Shown here piece after piece: positions 25,322 to 35,561 of a DNA stretch of 64,000 nucleotides (positions are counted from its first letter, which is position 1; every line of letters begins with the position of its first letter). The DNA comes from Prolixibacteraceae bacterium. Its GTDB lineage: Bacteria > Bacteroidota > Bacteroidia > Bacteroidales > Prolixibacteraceae. Below the pieces are notes generated by a model. It saw nothing but the letters and a program-made list of their open reading frames with translations, was not told where the DNA came from and ran no database searches. The stretch lies in assembly GCA_019163175.1 (NCBI GenBank), contig JAFLKN010000016.1:62001-126000 (forward strand). The letters run 5' to 3'. The position numbers and the translations under genes were made by a program.

Positions 25322-28027
25322 TTAGCTTAAAATGGTAATATTTTGAATAATATCTTTTAGGTAATCTGGGAAGTCACTACTCCCTTTGATGTTTGTTTCT
25401 TTTATTCCTTCGGGTTGATAATCAGCAAGAACCCGAAGGACACCATTTTTATTAATTTCTAAAATAATGGTAGCATATTCTCCGGTATTTTCTAACTCAA
25501 GCTTTCCTAATTTATCACATCCAATTAGTTCTTTTGATTCCCCTTCATAAATTTCAAGATTAGCAAAGGGATCAGTTTTATATCTTTTTTGAGCTCTGGC
25601 AGGCAATACTGAATTTTTGTAAATTAAATGATCGATATATTTTAGTCCTTGATTATTTTCTAATTTAATCCCAATACTTTTAGATACTACATCTTCAACA
25701 TGTTCCTTTTTTTGCCCATAAATTGCTGCACCAAATGCAATAGCTGTATCATAGTTAAAACTATCCCGATGTGTTTTAATTTTCTTATTTGATAATTTCT
25801 CCAGCATTTCAGGTATCATGGGCATCCTGCATGATCCCCCTGCTAAAACTATTTCGTCAAGATCCTGCCATGACATTTTACACATATTCAAAACATCATT
25901 ACATTTTGAAATACATTTTTCAAGTAATTTTTCACATCTTTCATCAAAGTAAAAAGGTTTATTCAAATCAGAATTATCCCGATTTATTGGTGCTGAGCGA
26001 AACAATTTTATATCGATGTCAAATCCATTAGCAGAGATGTAAACAACGGTTTCTTCTGCAACTGATAATTCTTTCTTAGCTTGAATTGCTGATTTCTGTA
26101 GATCAAATATTTGTTCTTCAGGTATTTCAGTTCCAGTTTCTATCTTAAATTTCTCTTTTAAATAGTCTATTATTACATTATCCCAATTCTTGCCTCCGAG
26201 ATTACCTATCCCATCAGAAGCAATTACTTTAAATAAGCCTCCATCAACGATCTCAAGGATAGTAACATCCAAAGTTCCTCCACCAAGATCAAAGACAAGG
26301 AATTTTTTATTCTCAGACAAAGAAATTCCGTATGTTAATGATGCAGCAGTGGGTTCATTTATAATATTAACTACATTTAATCCAGCCAACTCACCAGCAT
26401 ATATAGTGGCTTTTTTCTGATCATCGCCAAAATTTGCAGGAACGGTAATAATAGCATCAATTATAAAATCAATTTCTTTAATTGATTCTTCAATTATTTT
26501 ATTCTTTTTAAAATATTGCCAGGCATCTCTTTTTAGTTTTCTCAACAAAATGGCAGATAGACCTATAGCTCCAAATTTTATTCCGGAGATATTATAAGGT
26601 GCTGCTTTTATTGGCTTGCCAACAACCCCTTCAATTGGTCTACCCATGTCCAGTTTAAAGAACTCGAAGATTGGATCTAATGCTGTTATTTTTTTATTGT
26701 TAGCCGCTTCTCCAACATAACATGTTTTTCCATCATACCAAATTACTGAAGGTGTAATTTCTCGACCTCTATTATCTGGAACAACTTGTGGCACACCATT
26801 ATTAGTATATGCTACACAAGAAAACGTTGTACCTAAATCTATTCCAATAAGCAATCTATTTGGATCTCTTTCATAATTAGTTAATGGAGAAATATTTTCT
26901 GGTTTTGAAGTCGGGTCTTGAACGGTTTGCTTTATAATAATTTTTAAAGGTAATTTGTGCGATTGAATTATTTTTGAAAAAATTAATTTCATTGAGTCAT
27001 TAAAGTGTTCAATCTCAACACCGATTACATCAGAATAAATACTTCGCAACTTTCTTAATAAATAAGAAGTATTTATTTGGCTGCTGCCAAGAATAATAGT
27101 AACATTTTCAACCCGAATGCCATTTGTATCTAGTATGGCATTAATTTCATGATTTATAATACTCTCATTCGGAACAAACATTAATCGATCATCAATATTT
27201 CTTCTTTTAACTTCAAAATTGTACACTTTCCCATCGGTAAGAGTCACATTTCCTTTGATAATAGGGGTATTATTGGCTAATAATTCAGATGAATATGAAA
27301 GAAGAGACGCAATTTCCGCTTCTTTATTTATTGAAAGATATGAGTTAATTGCAAGAACATCTTCAACAATCAGTTCTGCTAAGATTTTTACTCTTGGATC
27401 AGCACCTTGACCTTCTAATTTTGAATACCCAATTCGTAAGCCATTTAAATTTTCATATAGCTCAAGATACAATGTATCGTCAATCCCATTTAACATTAGA
27501 ATTGACTTATTTTTAGTCAAGATTCCTTTAACGCACAGAACTTCAAATAAAGCCTGATTAAAATCAATTCTTGCAATATTATCATAGCCAGCTTCTGTAA
27601 AGATCCTTTCAATCAATGCTTTTTCCTTGTCCTCTATATCGGATTCAAATAAAAAACGAAGAGGAAAATCATTTCTAAAAGATTCTATAGAATCGCTTTT
27701 ATATAAAATGGTATTAATGAAGTGAGAAAGGTATTGTTCAATACCATAATAGAGTAATTGCTTGAATGGCTTAGAGATGCCAGAAATAATGAAATGTTTA
27801 CTTGGATCTTTTATGTTTTCAAAGTAATTTCCAAATGCATTTGGGTCATTTGAAAAATATTTCTCCCTTGCACTATTACCAAAAATATAAACATTTCCAA
27901 AAACGTAAAAGTATAATGGAACCTCATTTGATTCATTTATAATCAATGGAGCATAAGAGCTTCCTTCTGATTGATACCAGAATGAAGCCTTCTGTTTTGA
28001 AATTTTGACTAATACACAGTAGTTCAT
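25322..28027 (-). CDS. Double actin-fold protein: degenerate domain plus Hsp70 with truncated substrate domain
   Basis: The C-terminal half (from about 393) is a canonical Hsp70 ATPase: G-I-D397-L-G-T-T, N-E-P-T-A-A-S, D-L-G-G-G-T-L-D and L-A-G-G-S-C-R-M-P. It continues into a beta-type substrate domain, but the protein stops after about 130 more residues, without the helical lid. The N-terminal 385 residues follow a similar plan in worn form, including L-G-S-S-Q-I-N-T-S in place of the adenosine motif, and probably are a second, inactive actin-fold domain. It is 4 bases from the J-like gene. Classical DnaK is about 640 residues, so this is not the housekeeping copy. Confidence 0.88.
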   Translation of the reverse strand: MNYCVLVKISKQKASFWYQSEGSSYAPLIINESNEVPLYFYVFGNVYIFGNSAREKYFSNDPNAFGNYFENIKDPSKHFIISGISKPFKQLLYYGIEQYLSHFINTILYKSDSIESFRNDFPLRFLFESDIEDKEKALIERIFTEAGYDNIARIDFNQALFEVLCVKGILTKNKSILMLNGIDDTLYLELYENLNGLRIGYSKLEGQGADPRVKILAELIVEDVLAINSYLSINKEAEIASLLSYSSELLANNTPIIKGNVTLTDGKVYNFEVKRRNIDDRLMFVPNESIINHEINAILDTNGIRVENVTIILGSSQINTSYLLRKLRSIYSDVIGVEIEHFNDSMKLIFSKIIQSHKLPLKIIIKQTVQDPTSKPENISPLTNYERDPNRLLIGIDLGTTFSCVAYTNNGVPQVVPDNRGREITPSVIWYDGKTCYVGEAANNKKITALDPIFEFFKLDMGRPIEGVVGKPIKAAPYNISGIKFGAIGLSAILLRKLKRDAWQYFKKNKIIEESIKEIDFIIDAIITVPANFGDDQKKATIYAGELAGLNVVNIINEPTAASLTYGISLSENKKFLVFDLGGGTLDVTILEIVDGGLFKVIASDGIGNLGGKNWDNVIIDYLKEKFKIETGTEIPEEQIFDLQKSAIQAKKELSVAEETVVYISANGFDIDIKLFRSAPINRDNSDLNKPFYFDERCEKLLEKCISKCNDVLNMCKMSWQDLDEIVLAGGSCRMPMIPEMLEKLSNKKIKTHRDSFNYDTAIAFGAAIYGQKKEHVEDVVSKSIGIKLENNQGLKYIDHLIYKNSVLPARAQKRYKTDPFANLEIYEGESKELIGCDKLGKLELENTGEYATIILEINKNGVLRVLADYQPEGIKETNIKGSSDFPDYLKDIIQNITILS

Positions 28028-28033
28028 ATATAT

Positions 28034-31000
28034 TTATGAATTTTTTATGGCTTTCATTAAGTGTTTTTCAAAAAACTTCATGCCTTCTAAAATTATTATT
28101 GGGGCCACATAATCAAATTTCTTTTGTTCATTCTTTCTTTTTCTAGCTTCAGCATATTCTATATCTCCTTTGATAAAATTTTCGATATTCATATCTTGAA
28201 AACCTGTCATGAAATCAGTTTGACTCATTTTTAAACCAAACATTGATGAAGACACTTTATAAAACAAATCAGCAAAGTCCATAAATTTGGGACAAGGAGC
28301 CTTCCCTGGAGGAGGTAAACAAATAAATTGGTCTCCTAAACACTCCATCATTTCAGGTGTGATCGAATTTACCGATTCTAAATATTTGAATTCTCCGGCT
28401 TTTGTTACGACACAAAAATGCTCTTCACCTAAAACTTCAATAGCATTTTTGTTTTTCGGTACCAATATTTTTGTTTGATTCGTTGGAATGGCCAAACCTT
28501 TAGAAACCTCATATTTTACATCAGCATTATTTTCTGCCTTTTGACTATTAATATCAATGATTTTTAGTGGATTTATAGAAATTGGCGAAATTGTAGCTCT
28601 AGCAACAGATTCCCCGCCAATCCCTCTTAAAAACATCTGTGTATAGTAATCATTCGCTGCTTTAGAATTGACCGCATTAAACCAATCAAATATCCTTGCT
28701 CCTTTACCCGCAAACGCAATTTTAATTTTTGGAGCAAGAGCTTTAACAGCAGGCGGAGCATCTTCCGATCTTATGATTTCCGATCTGAGCTTATGGGTTA
28801 ACTGACCGGCATAATACATAATCATACCGGTTACATATAAGTTAACACTCATCATTTCCTTACAATCAGCAGCAATTAATTTGTAAAACTCATCAAAATC
28901 GGCAGCATCTAATCTATCAACAACTTGTTCGAAGAAATATGGTGCCGTATTTTCATTATATTTATTGTTGCCTGTATTTAGACCTTGTATTTTAAATTTT
29001 TTCTTTTCGCACATTTTCAATAGGACTGATTTGAAATATGGCGAAAATTTTGTGGCTTCTGCAACACGCTGTGCAGCAAAACGGATTGAGTTTTGCTTGA
29101 TCATGGCTTTTCCTATATTTCCTTCAGCATCTGCCATTTGGCATAATGCAGTAATGTCGGTAGTACTCCCTCCAATATCAAAACATAATATTAATTCACC
29201 AGGATTAATAGTGTAACCTCCATTAGGCCTGGTCAAATAATTTGCTATAGCACAGGCTTCTGTTAAGGACTCATCGTCAGCTAATTGTTTAAAATCGAAG
29301 CGAATAGGTCCTGTTTCAGTCTCTATTTCAATTGCTAGTTTTTTGTTTTTAGATGGATTAGAATCCCCCCAGCCGGGAGTTTCGGATTCCTTGGGAAGTT
29401 CCTGTGTCGTACCCCAAGTGCTTACTTCGTTACTACTACTTCCCCAACCTGAATCAGAATCTGGAAAAGAATTGTTATCATTGACCCAAGAGTTACCTGA
29501 AGAAATATCACCAATATCATTTAGATCTGAAGGTGGGTATATTATTATCGTTTTTTGACTTACAATTGGCGAAACATCTTTAAGAGAGTCCCAAATGCCT
29601 TGATAAGAGGTTAATAGATCTTTACTCATGGAAGAGGGATAAGACCATTTTAGTGATTTAGGAACGTGATTCTCAATGAATAGTTGAGCATATACATGCA
29701 AAAGCAATGAACTGAGATATGCTGCCTTGTGGCTTTTATCAATTAGTTGATTAGACCATTTCATATTGTACACCAATTCAGCTTTCCCAACTCTTGTATA
29801 GCCTAATGTATAGCGATTGTTTAGGGCATTTTCGATAGGCAAGTTTTTTTCAAAACAAGGGAAACCACCCTTAACAGCTTGTGCTGCTAAGGAATCAGGT
29901 GAAATGTTATTTTCATTAACCATCCTTCTTGAATCGTGTATTGTTAATACCGACTTAATTGAATTGGAAATTATTTTGTCATTTTGAAAAAAGAAAATCT
30001 CATCCTCAACGGCGGGTCTTTCATCGTTATTCTTTTTATCATCTGAAAACAATGAAACTCTTCTATTCTCAAGTACTATTTTATCACTAATAGCATTATT
30101 ACCATCTGAATAATATGCAATAGATGAATTTGTACTTCCAAAATCAAAGCCTAGCTTTGCATCGATAAGAGGAATTGTAACTGAAAGCATATTATGAGGT
30201 AATGTTTGGCTATGACACGAACCATCATATCTAATAATTCCAAAACCACAATTTATGCCATTATATGCAAACTTAATTCCTTTAAATGGCTGATTGCTTT
30301 CGTATATTTCATATTTATATGCATTATCTGCGACTGCGGAGTTAGAATTTATATGTAATTGCACTTTTATATTATTATGCTTATCAGAAATTGTAATTGC
30401 TTTTCCCTTTTCAGCCAGATATATTGGAATACCCGATTCATCTAAAATAATGCGGAAAAATTCATCATTTACATCACCAATAAATGGAGTTGCCTGAAAT
30501 TTTACATCGTTATGAGGAATTTCAGAATACATGAAATAACGGTTCCATTGTTTTGAAATAAAATTAGGCCATAATAAAATATCTTTCCCTTTAATTGAAT
30601 CAGAATTGATATTATAAATTAGTTGTTTCGTTATAGGAAGGCTCCCATGTAGAGTATATAAATTTAATGTAACTATTAACTTTTCTCCATCTTTATTATT
30701 TGGATCATAAATAGCAGAAAGTCTCGATCTTACGTTTGAATTATCATTCAATCCAACCAAAGCATCAAGTTGTGACCCAAATATATTTAAAGCTATGGGA
30801 GTCAGTGGAAGTGTAAAATAAGTATAGCTATTAGGTTGACCAACCGTTTCGGCTTCTAATAATAGAATTGGCTTTGATCTTAAAAATTCCCTTTTTTCAG
30901 CATTAGCAAACCTAATTTGTGCAACTTCAGTGGTAACAGGTAATAATAGGTCTTTTGGATCGAATCGGATACTACCTTCAAGACTTGAATCACTAGATAT

Positions 31001-31939
31001 TTGACCATCCACCCCATATAATTCCGTAGAGTAATTGAATAATAAGCTATATGGATATTGAAATAATGAACCTACTTCAGGTGGGGTTTGATTTTCTAAT
31101 CTTGGATATCTTTTTGCCTCTTGATAATTAACCATCTCAGCCATCCAATTTTGAATACAGCTAGAAATATTACCATAGTTTTTAGGTCTTAGAGAATCAC
31201 TTAATCCCTCAAACTGTTGTTCAAACTTATTTATATTATTAAGAATATGTTTTGCATAGCCATAAATCTTTGCAACGTCGTCAGGCTTTAGATCAGCATT
31301 TATATCTATAAATGGATCAATAAATTTGCCATTATTAACAAAAGGAAGTTTCTCTTTGATACAATAAGATACTGATGTGAATAGGAAACTATCAGGTGAT
31401 GTCCCACCAATAACTTCATTATTAAATTTAATGACATTAATTGCAGGAATTTGTTCTCCTTCAGGTAAGGTGAGATTGCACCATAGTTTTTTCCGTTCAA
31501 ATAATACATTACCAAAAGCACCTATTGGTTCATAAATATTTGAAGTTTCAAAAACATTCAAACCATCAGAATATGTTAGTTGTACTGGAACAATCTCCAG
31601 ATTCGCATAATTTAATGCTATACAACTGATTAAACCCTTCCATTCATTGATTAAAGCTTTATAGAAAAGCATGAGTCCTGTTGCTTCCGCTTTAAGATCT
31701 GTAACATTATCAAGTGCATTCTTAAACATATCAGCCCTGGCAAAAACAGTAGGCATACCCGATACGATTGAACCAATATCAACTGACGTTTGACCATCCT
31801 TATCAATTGAAATTTCCGGAATAATAATATTTTTAGTAAAAACCTCAAGTTGAGGAATTTTATCCCACTCGAATTTGACTCCACTAGGTTCATCTTTTGA
31901 TTGAACTTTAATTGCAAGTGCTTTAATTATTTCTGGCAT
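28034..31939 (-). CDS. Giant actin/Hsp70-fold ATPase, 1301 residues
   Basis: Two phosphate-binding motifs of the actin superfamily are visible: G-F-D599-F-G-S-T-N-S-S and C-F-D921-I-G-G-S-T-T-D. An adenosine-type motif (A-F-A-G-K-G-A-R-I-F) follows near 1072. Between the first two lies a low-complexity insert rich in W, S, G, D and N (about 810-865). The first 590 residues are mostly beta-rich and unassigned, with no signal peptide or membrane helix. I know no named family with this layout. It lies between the tubulin-like and Hsp70-like genes, 6 bases from the latter. Confidence 0.8.
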   Translation of the reverse strand: MPEIIKALAIKVQSKDEPSGVKFEWDKIPQLEVFTKNIIIPEISIDKDGQTSVDIGSIVSGMPTVFARADMFKNALDNVTDLKAEATGLMLFYKALINEWKGLISCIALNYANLEIVPVQLTYSDGLNVFETSNIYEPIGAFGNVLFERKKLWCNLTLPEGEQIPAINVIKFNNEVIGGTSPDSFLFTSVSYCIKEKLPFVNNGKFIDPFIDINADLKPDDVAKIYGYAKHILNNINKFEQQFEGLSDSLRPKNYGNISSCIQNWMAEMVNYQEAKRYPRLENQTPPEVGSLFQYPYSLLFNYSTELYGVDGQISSDSSLEGSIRFDPKDLLLPVTTEVAQIRFANAEKREFLRSKPILLLEAETVGQPNSYTYFTLPLTPIALNIFGSQLDALVGLNDNSNVRSRLSAIYDPNNKDGEKLIVTLNLYTLHGSLPITKQLIYNINSDSIKGKDILLWPNFISKQWNRYFMYSEIPHNDVKFQATPFIGDVNDEFFRIILDESGIPIYLAEKGKAITISDKHNNIKVQLHINSNSAVADNAYKYEIYESNQPFKGIKFAYNGINCGFGIIRYDGSCHSQTLPHNMLSVTIPLIDAKLGFDFGSTNSSIAYYSDGNNAISDKIVLENRRVSLFSDDKKNNDERPAVEDEIFFFQNDKIISNSIKSVLTIHDSRRMVNENNISPDSLAAQAVKGGFPCFEKNLPIENALNNRYTLGYTRVGKAELVYNMKWSNQLIDKSHKAAYLSSLLLHVYAQLFIENHVPKSLKWSYPSSMSKDLLTSYQGIWDSLKDVSPIVSQKTIIIYPPSDLNDIGDISSGNSWVNDNNSFPDSDSGWGSSSNEVSTWGTTQELPKESETPGWGDSNPSKNKKLAIEIETETGPIRFDFKQLADDESLTEACAIANYLTRPNGGYTINPGELILCFDIGGSTTDITALCQMADAEGNIGKAMIKQNSIRFAAQRVAEATKFSPYFKSVLLKMCEKKKFKIQGLNTGNNKYNENTAPYFFEQVVDRLDAADFDEFYKLIAADCKEMMSVNLYVTGMIMYYAGQLTHKLRSEIIRSEDAPPAVKALAPKIKIAFAGKGARIFDWFNAVNSKAANDYYTQMFLRGIGGESVARATISPISINPLKIIDINSQKAENNADVKYEVSKGLAIPTNQTKILVPKNKNAIEVLGEEHFCVVTKAGEFKYLESVNSITPEMMECLGDQFICLPPPGKAPCPKFMDFADLFYKVSSSMFGLKMSQTDFMTGFQDMNIENFIKGDIEYAEARKRKNEQKKFDYVAPIIILEGMKFFEKHLMKAIKNS

Positions 31940-31950
31940 CTTTATGGTTA

Positions 31951-33576
31951 TTAAAAATTTTGAGAATTGGTAATTGCATTATAGATATGAGCCATGAATT
32001 TTTCTTTGGTTGTATTAACCTTCTGTTCATTATTTGGACTAGATTCTATAAGCCTTTTTACAAATTTATCATATCCTCCCGATGGCCAATGGTACTTTTT
32101 ATCCAAAAATAATGCACCAACATCAAGTTTTTTTAATTCTGCCTGAGTATCAGGGAAGGCTTTGCTGTCAAACATGAATGTTCCAGGGGAAACAGTATTT
32201 CTTATTTGATACAACCATCCCGGTACAAATTTACCTTTGTCAAATGTGTATGCGAATTCCATAAAATATTTGTTTATGTCATTGCATTCTTCATCTGTAA
32301 TCTCACTATACTGATATATCTTTTGAAGCTCACATCTTTTGATAAATCCTTTAATACCAGTGTCTCCTGAAGCTGCACCATTTGTGGTTAATGCAATATG
32401 GGCTAATGAAAAAAATGCGCCTAGCCTATTTGCAAAGGATTCACCAGCTTTATTCTCATTGCCCACAAAATCATTAAATGAAAAGTTAAAAGAATTATCC
32501 TTAAACTCTACAGCCTTATATAAATATTCCGCATCACCTAATGAATTATCCATTCCTTTTTTTCGTGTAAAAAAGTCATAAGCAGCGCAGGCACATAAAA
32601 GCTCAGTAATATGACATGGATTTTTTTGATTTGCACCTCCAGTATCTACTTTTTCTTTTCCTTCATCATCTATTTTCTTACTGGTAATTGGCCAACCAAC
32701 ATGATAAAGCGTTTTGTAAAACCTTTTTACTGTAGAATCGCCCTGATAAAACTGTAGGGCCGCCTGACTATTTATTGGAAAGAAAGAAGGGTCGGCAATT
32801 ATACTATCATGCCTTGAAGAAGTATCTCTATTGTTTGGCTTTTTAAAAGTAAAATACTCAGTTAATAAGGTAGCTCCAAATTTTGCTCTTGTAAAATCAA
32901 TATCCTCCTTATTGCCTGATCTAATTTTAACAAAGTCTTGAAGGGCTTTAGGAATAACGGGGATAGACGAAGCGCCTGTTCCTCCAAATACGGATCCCAA
33001 AATAAAAATTCTGGCATCTCCGCCTGCCTGCACCAATTTTGCTATAAAAGCTGCAAGCTCTTTTTCTTCAGGTTGAATATTTAAGCCCTTTACAATGTTA
33101 CGAGCAGCTTCAATTATTCCATGATACATAAGCATAGATCCCAAATGGGTCTGGGCTCTATATCCATGAGCTAAATTAAACTCCTGAACAGAATTTGTAT
33201 CCAAAAATAAATCAGATACCAATTTATTTTTCATCTGTTGTTCAGGGGTTCCCTTAGTAATTTGCGATAAATTTTTATAATTTTCTCTCCCTGCGCCTGA
33301 ATAATTGGTCCAGTATCTATGCAAGTTAAGTTTGGCAGAAAAGAAAGTATTGGTGTTTGGTGTACCCCCTTCTGTTGTGCCATAAGTTTTGATCCTATTA
33401 TACAACCTGATCAATTCTTCAACTTTTGCTTTATTACCATTGGTTTGGTCAGTATCTAAAGTTAGAATTTCAATTTCCTGATTATCAAACATACCAATAC
33501 CACATAAGTGCGTAAAAGACTCAAGGCAGCGCATGCCTGTACCACCAATGGCTATTATAAATAGTTTATCGCTCAT
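31951..33576 (-). CDS. Tubulin/FtsZ-like GTPase
   Basis: This 541-residue protein has the N-terminal Rossmann start with G11-G-T-G-M and the tubulin signature loop as F-G-G-T-G-A-S (residues 197-203), corresponding to the G-G-G-T-G-T/S-G loop of FtsZ. The family resembles the Pfam group of bacterial tubulin-like proteins found in conflict and signalling gene sets, not the cell-division FtsZ. No C-terminal FtsZ tail is present. It lies 11 bases before the giant actin-fold gene. Filament formation is possible but not shown by sequence. Confidence 0.85.
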   Translation of the reverse strand: MSDKLFIIAIGGTGMRCLESFTHLCGIGMFDNQEIEILTLDTDQTNGNKAKVEELIRLYNRIKTYGTTEGGTPNTNTFFSAKLNLHRYWTNYSGAGRENYKNLSQITKGTPEQQMKNKLVSDLFLDTNSVQEFNLAHGYRAQTHLGSMLMYHGIIEAARNIVKGLNIQPEEKELAAFIAKLVQAGGDARIFILGSVFGGTGASSIPVIPKALQDFVKIRSGNKEDIDFTRAKFGATLLTEYFTFKKPNNRDTSSRHDSIIADPSFFPINSQAALQFYQGDSTVKRFYKTLYHVGWPITSKKIDDEGKEKVDTGGANQKNPCHITELLCACAAYDFFTRKKGMDNSLGDAEYLYKAVEFKDNSFNFSFNDFVGNENKAGESFANRLGAFFSLAHIALTTNGAASGDTGIKGFIKRCELQKIYQYSEITDEECNDINKYFMEFAYTFDKGKFVPGWLYQIRNTVSPGTFMFDSKAFPDTQAELKKLDVGALFLDKKYHWPSGGYDKFVKRLIESSPNNEQKVNTTKEKFMAHIYNAITNSQNF

Positions 33577-33613
33577 AATTCATGTATTATTATTAAATAA
33601 AAAACACCAAGGT

Positions 33614-33958
33614 TTAAAACCAATTCCCCAATTTGCCATTTTTAAAAACCTTGCTCAGTAGGAATCCTAAAACAATATATAATACAAAAGCAACTCCGGT
33701 TCCGATGCTAAGTGCAGTTGTGTAATTTTCACGTACGCTTGGAACTTTAATGCCGGGTCTGACGACAAGAAATCCAATTAAGAAAATAACAATAGGACAT
33801 ATCACAGCAAAAATCCAAAACCACATTTTACGTTTGCCTGGATCTTTTGGATAACTACCTCCTTCGAACTTAATGAGATTTGAAATAACTGCAGCTATAA
33901 GCAGAAATACTAAAGCTATCACGATTGCCATAATGTAGGCAGAAATGGATTGATTCAT
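33614..33958 (-). CDS. Small three-helix membrane protein, 114 residues
   Basis: Three hydrophobic helices (about 8-27, 47-68 and 85-105) are separated by short loops rich in G, K and P (S-Y-P-K-D-P-G-K-R-K). I do not recognise the family. It lies between the lipoprotein gene and the tubulin-like gene with short gaps on both sides and probably anchors the complex in the inner membrane. Confidence 0.75.
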   Translation of the reverse strand: MNQSISAYIMAIVIALVFLLIAAVISNLIKFEGGSYPKDPGKRKMWFWIFAVICPIVIFLIGFLVVRPGIKVPSVRENYTTALSIGTGVAFVLYIVLGFLLSKVFKNGKLGNWF

Positions 33959-33995
33959 TTTGTATAAGTTTAAAAGTTAGAGTTTATTTTTATAT

Positions 33996-35552
33996 TTATT
34001 GGTCTGCAGTTTTGATAAAATAGCTATATATAGCTTTCCCCTGTGGATTAATTTCTTTAAGGGTATTTCTAATTGCTTCTGATAAAGATTCATTTCTTTT
34101 ATCTCTAACAGTTGTGGATTCCCAACTAAAAAGATCATTCAGTTTTTCAAAATTGGGATTGCATTCAGAAATAACAATATCGACTCTAAGAAGTCCACCC
34201 GGGTTTGTGATTTGGGATCCATCAAAATTAGGATGATACTTTGTTCCTATTTCAATATTATTTTTTGACTCTTTAAAACCATTTTTGTACAATTCAGAAT
34301 TCAACTCAAAAACCTCGTTTAAAGGAGTTGAAGCTAAAGGTTTATATTCCCATGCAGTCAATAAATTGCCTTTTGCATCATAACAACTCAATGCAATTGG
34401 ATCATCCTCTGTCTCTGCAAAAATTGAATTCCCATTGGAATCTTTTGCCAAGGTTGGCTTATGGCTCTTTGCTTCTTGTGCTTTAGCAAAAAACAGAAAA
34501 TCATCGGTAACGTTCGAAACTTTAACTTCTAAACCTTTAAGCTGAAAAACATCATCATTACTAGCATTAATATATAGTTTTCTAAAGAAATCAGTAAAAG
34601 GTTTGGGAACTCCAGATTCCATCAATGATTTTGAATCTTTAGAAATATCACCCCAAGGCTGCAGAAAAGCATAAAACTCAAAATTTTTATTGTTTTTTTT
34701 CAACCCATTAATATATTGATTTCCATCTAGAACACAAAGTATATCTTCTCCTTGATCGTCATAATAATTTCCTCCTTCTTTTTCTGATCTATAATCATTA
34801 GTTATAGTGTAAAAATTAGTTGATAGAGAAAAGGTTTCGTATTTATATCCTCTGTCTTTGAGTGCATAATTTATATCGCCTAGTAGTTTTTTTTCTACTC
34901 CATAGTTAAAAACGATGAAATAAAGACGTTTCTCAACATCTGGTCCATACGTAGTTTTCTCGTTATAATTTGTTATGAAAAAATTAATCGAGTTTCCCTT
35001 GGATAACCAGTCAATAAAATATCCCTTGGCGAAATTTTCAAATTGTTCTTTCTTGTCTTCTGTGTATTCTTCAAAGTCTGTTACTAGCAAGGCATCGCTA
35101 TTCGAACTTGTAATTAGTTTAACGGCATCTTCAATAGGAGCAATCATCTGCGAAGCATAAGACTGAGGATCGGTAACTTTATTGAATAACTGGGTGGTAG
35201 GAAAATCGAGTGGATAAATCATATCTCGGCCTAAACCAAACCATTCAATATCAGGACCCGTCAATTTTTGAGTTATTTTTTCTAACATGGCAGCATTTCC
35301 ATTCCCTCCAGCATATGCCTGCACCAATCCATTTGAAAAGTCAATATAAACTTTTGGTGCTTGTGCGGGTAAATTTCCGGCTTGAGGTTGACCACCATCA
35401 AAATATGCTTCAACTCTTTTATTTAAGTTGTTATCAAAAGCATTAAAGCCTGCCTGATCAAAAGGATCCCCACTATTAGTGCTACAGCTTCCTAATAAAG
35501 ATGAGATTAGTACAAAAACAAAAAGATTTAAGAAAGTAGAATGTTTTTTCAT
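33996..35552 (-). CDS. Lipoprotein with possible degenerate von Willebrand A-like fold
   Basis: This 518-residue protein has a lipoprotein signal (M-K-K-H-S-T..., lipobox L-L-G-S-C at about 19-23). A Y-I-D-F-S-N-G segment near 70 and L-L-V-T-D-F-E-E-Y near 155 lie where the first and second metal-ligand positions of a vWA-type domain would be, though the D-x-S-x-S motif is not exact. The remaining two thirds are alpha/beta and beta regions without assignment. It is anchored in the envelope and starts 9 bases after the preceding gene. The vWA-like reading is weak. Confidence 0.7.
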   Translation of the reverse strand: MKKHSTFLNLFVFVLISSLLGSCSTNSGDPFDQAGFNAFDNNLNKRVEAYFDGGQPQAGNLPAQAPKVYIDFSNGLVQAYAGGNGNAAMLEKITQKLTGPDIEWFGLGRDMIYPLDFPTTQLFNKVTDPQSYASQMIAPIEDAVKLITSSNSDALLVTDFEEYTEDKKEQFENFAKGYFIDWLSKGNSINFFITNYNEKTTYGPDVEKRLYFIVFNYGVEKKLLGDINYALKDRGYKYETFSLSTNFYTITNDYRSEKEGGNYYDDQGEDILCVLDGNQYINGLKKNNKNFEFYAFLQPWGDISKDSKSLMESGVPKPFTDFFRKLYINASNDDVFQLKGLEVKVSNVTDDFLFFAKAQEAKSHKPTLAKDSNGNSIFAETEDDPIALSCYDAKGNLLTAWEYKPLASTPLNEVFELNSELYKNGFKESKNNIEIGTKYHPNFDGSQITNPGGLLRVDIVISECNPNFEKLNDLFSWESTTVRDKRNESLSEAIRNTLKEINPQGKAIYSYFIKTADQ

Positions 35553-35561
35553 ATTGTTGTG

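Noticed and set aside
25322-28027. Reading the Hsp70-type gene as housekeeping dnaK
   Set aside because: The extra 385-residue domain, the missing lid and the operon context argue against it.
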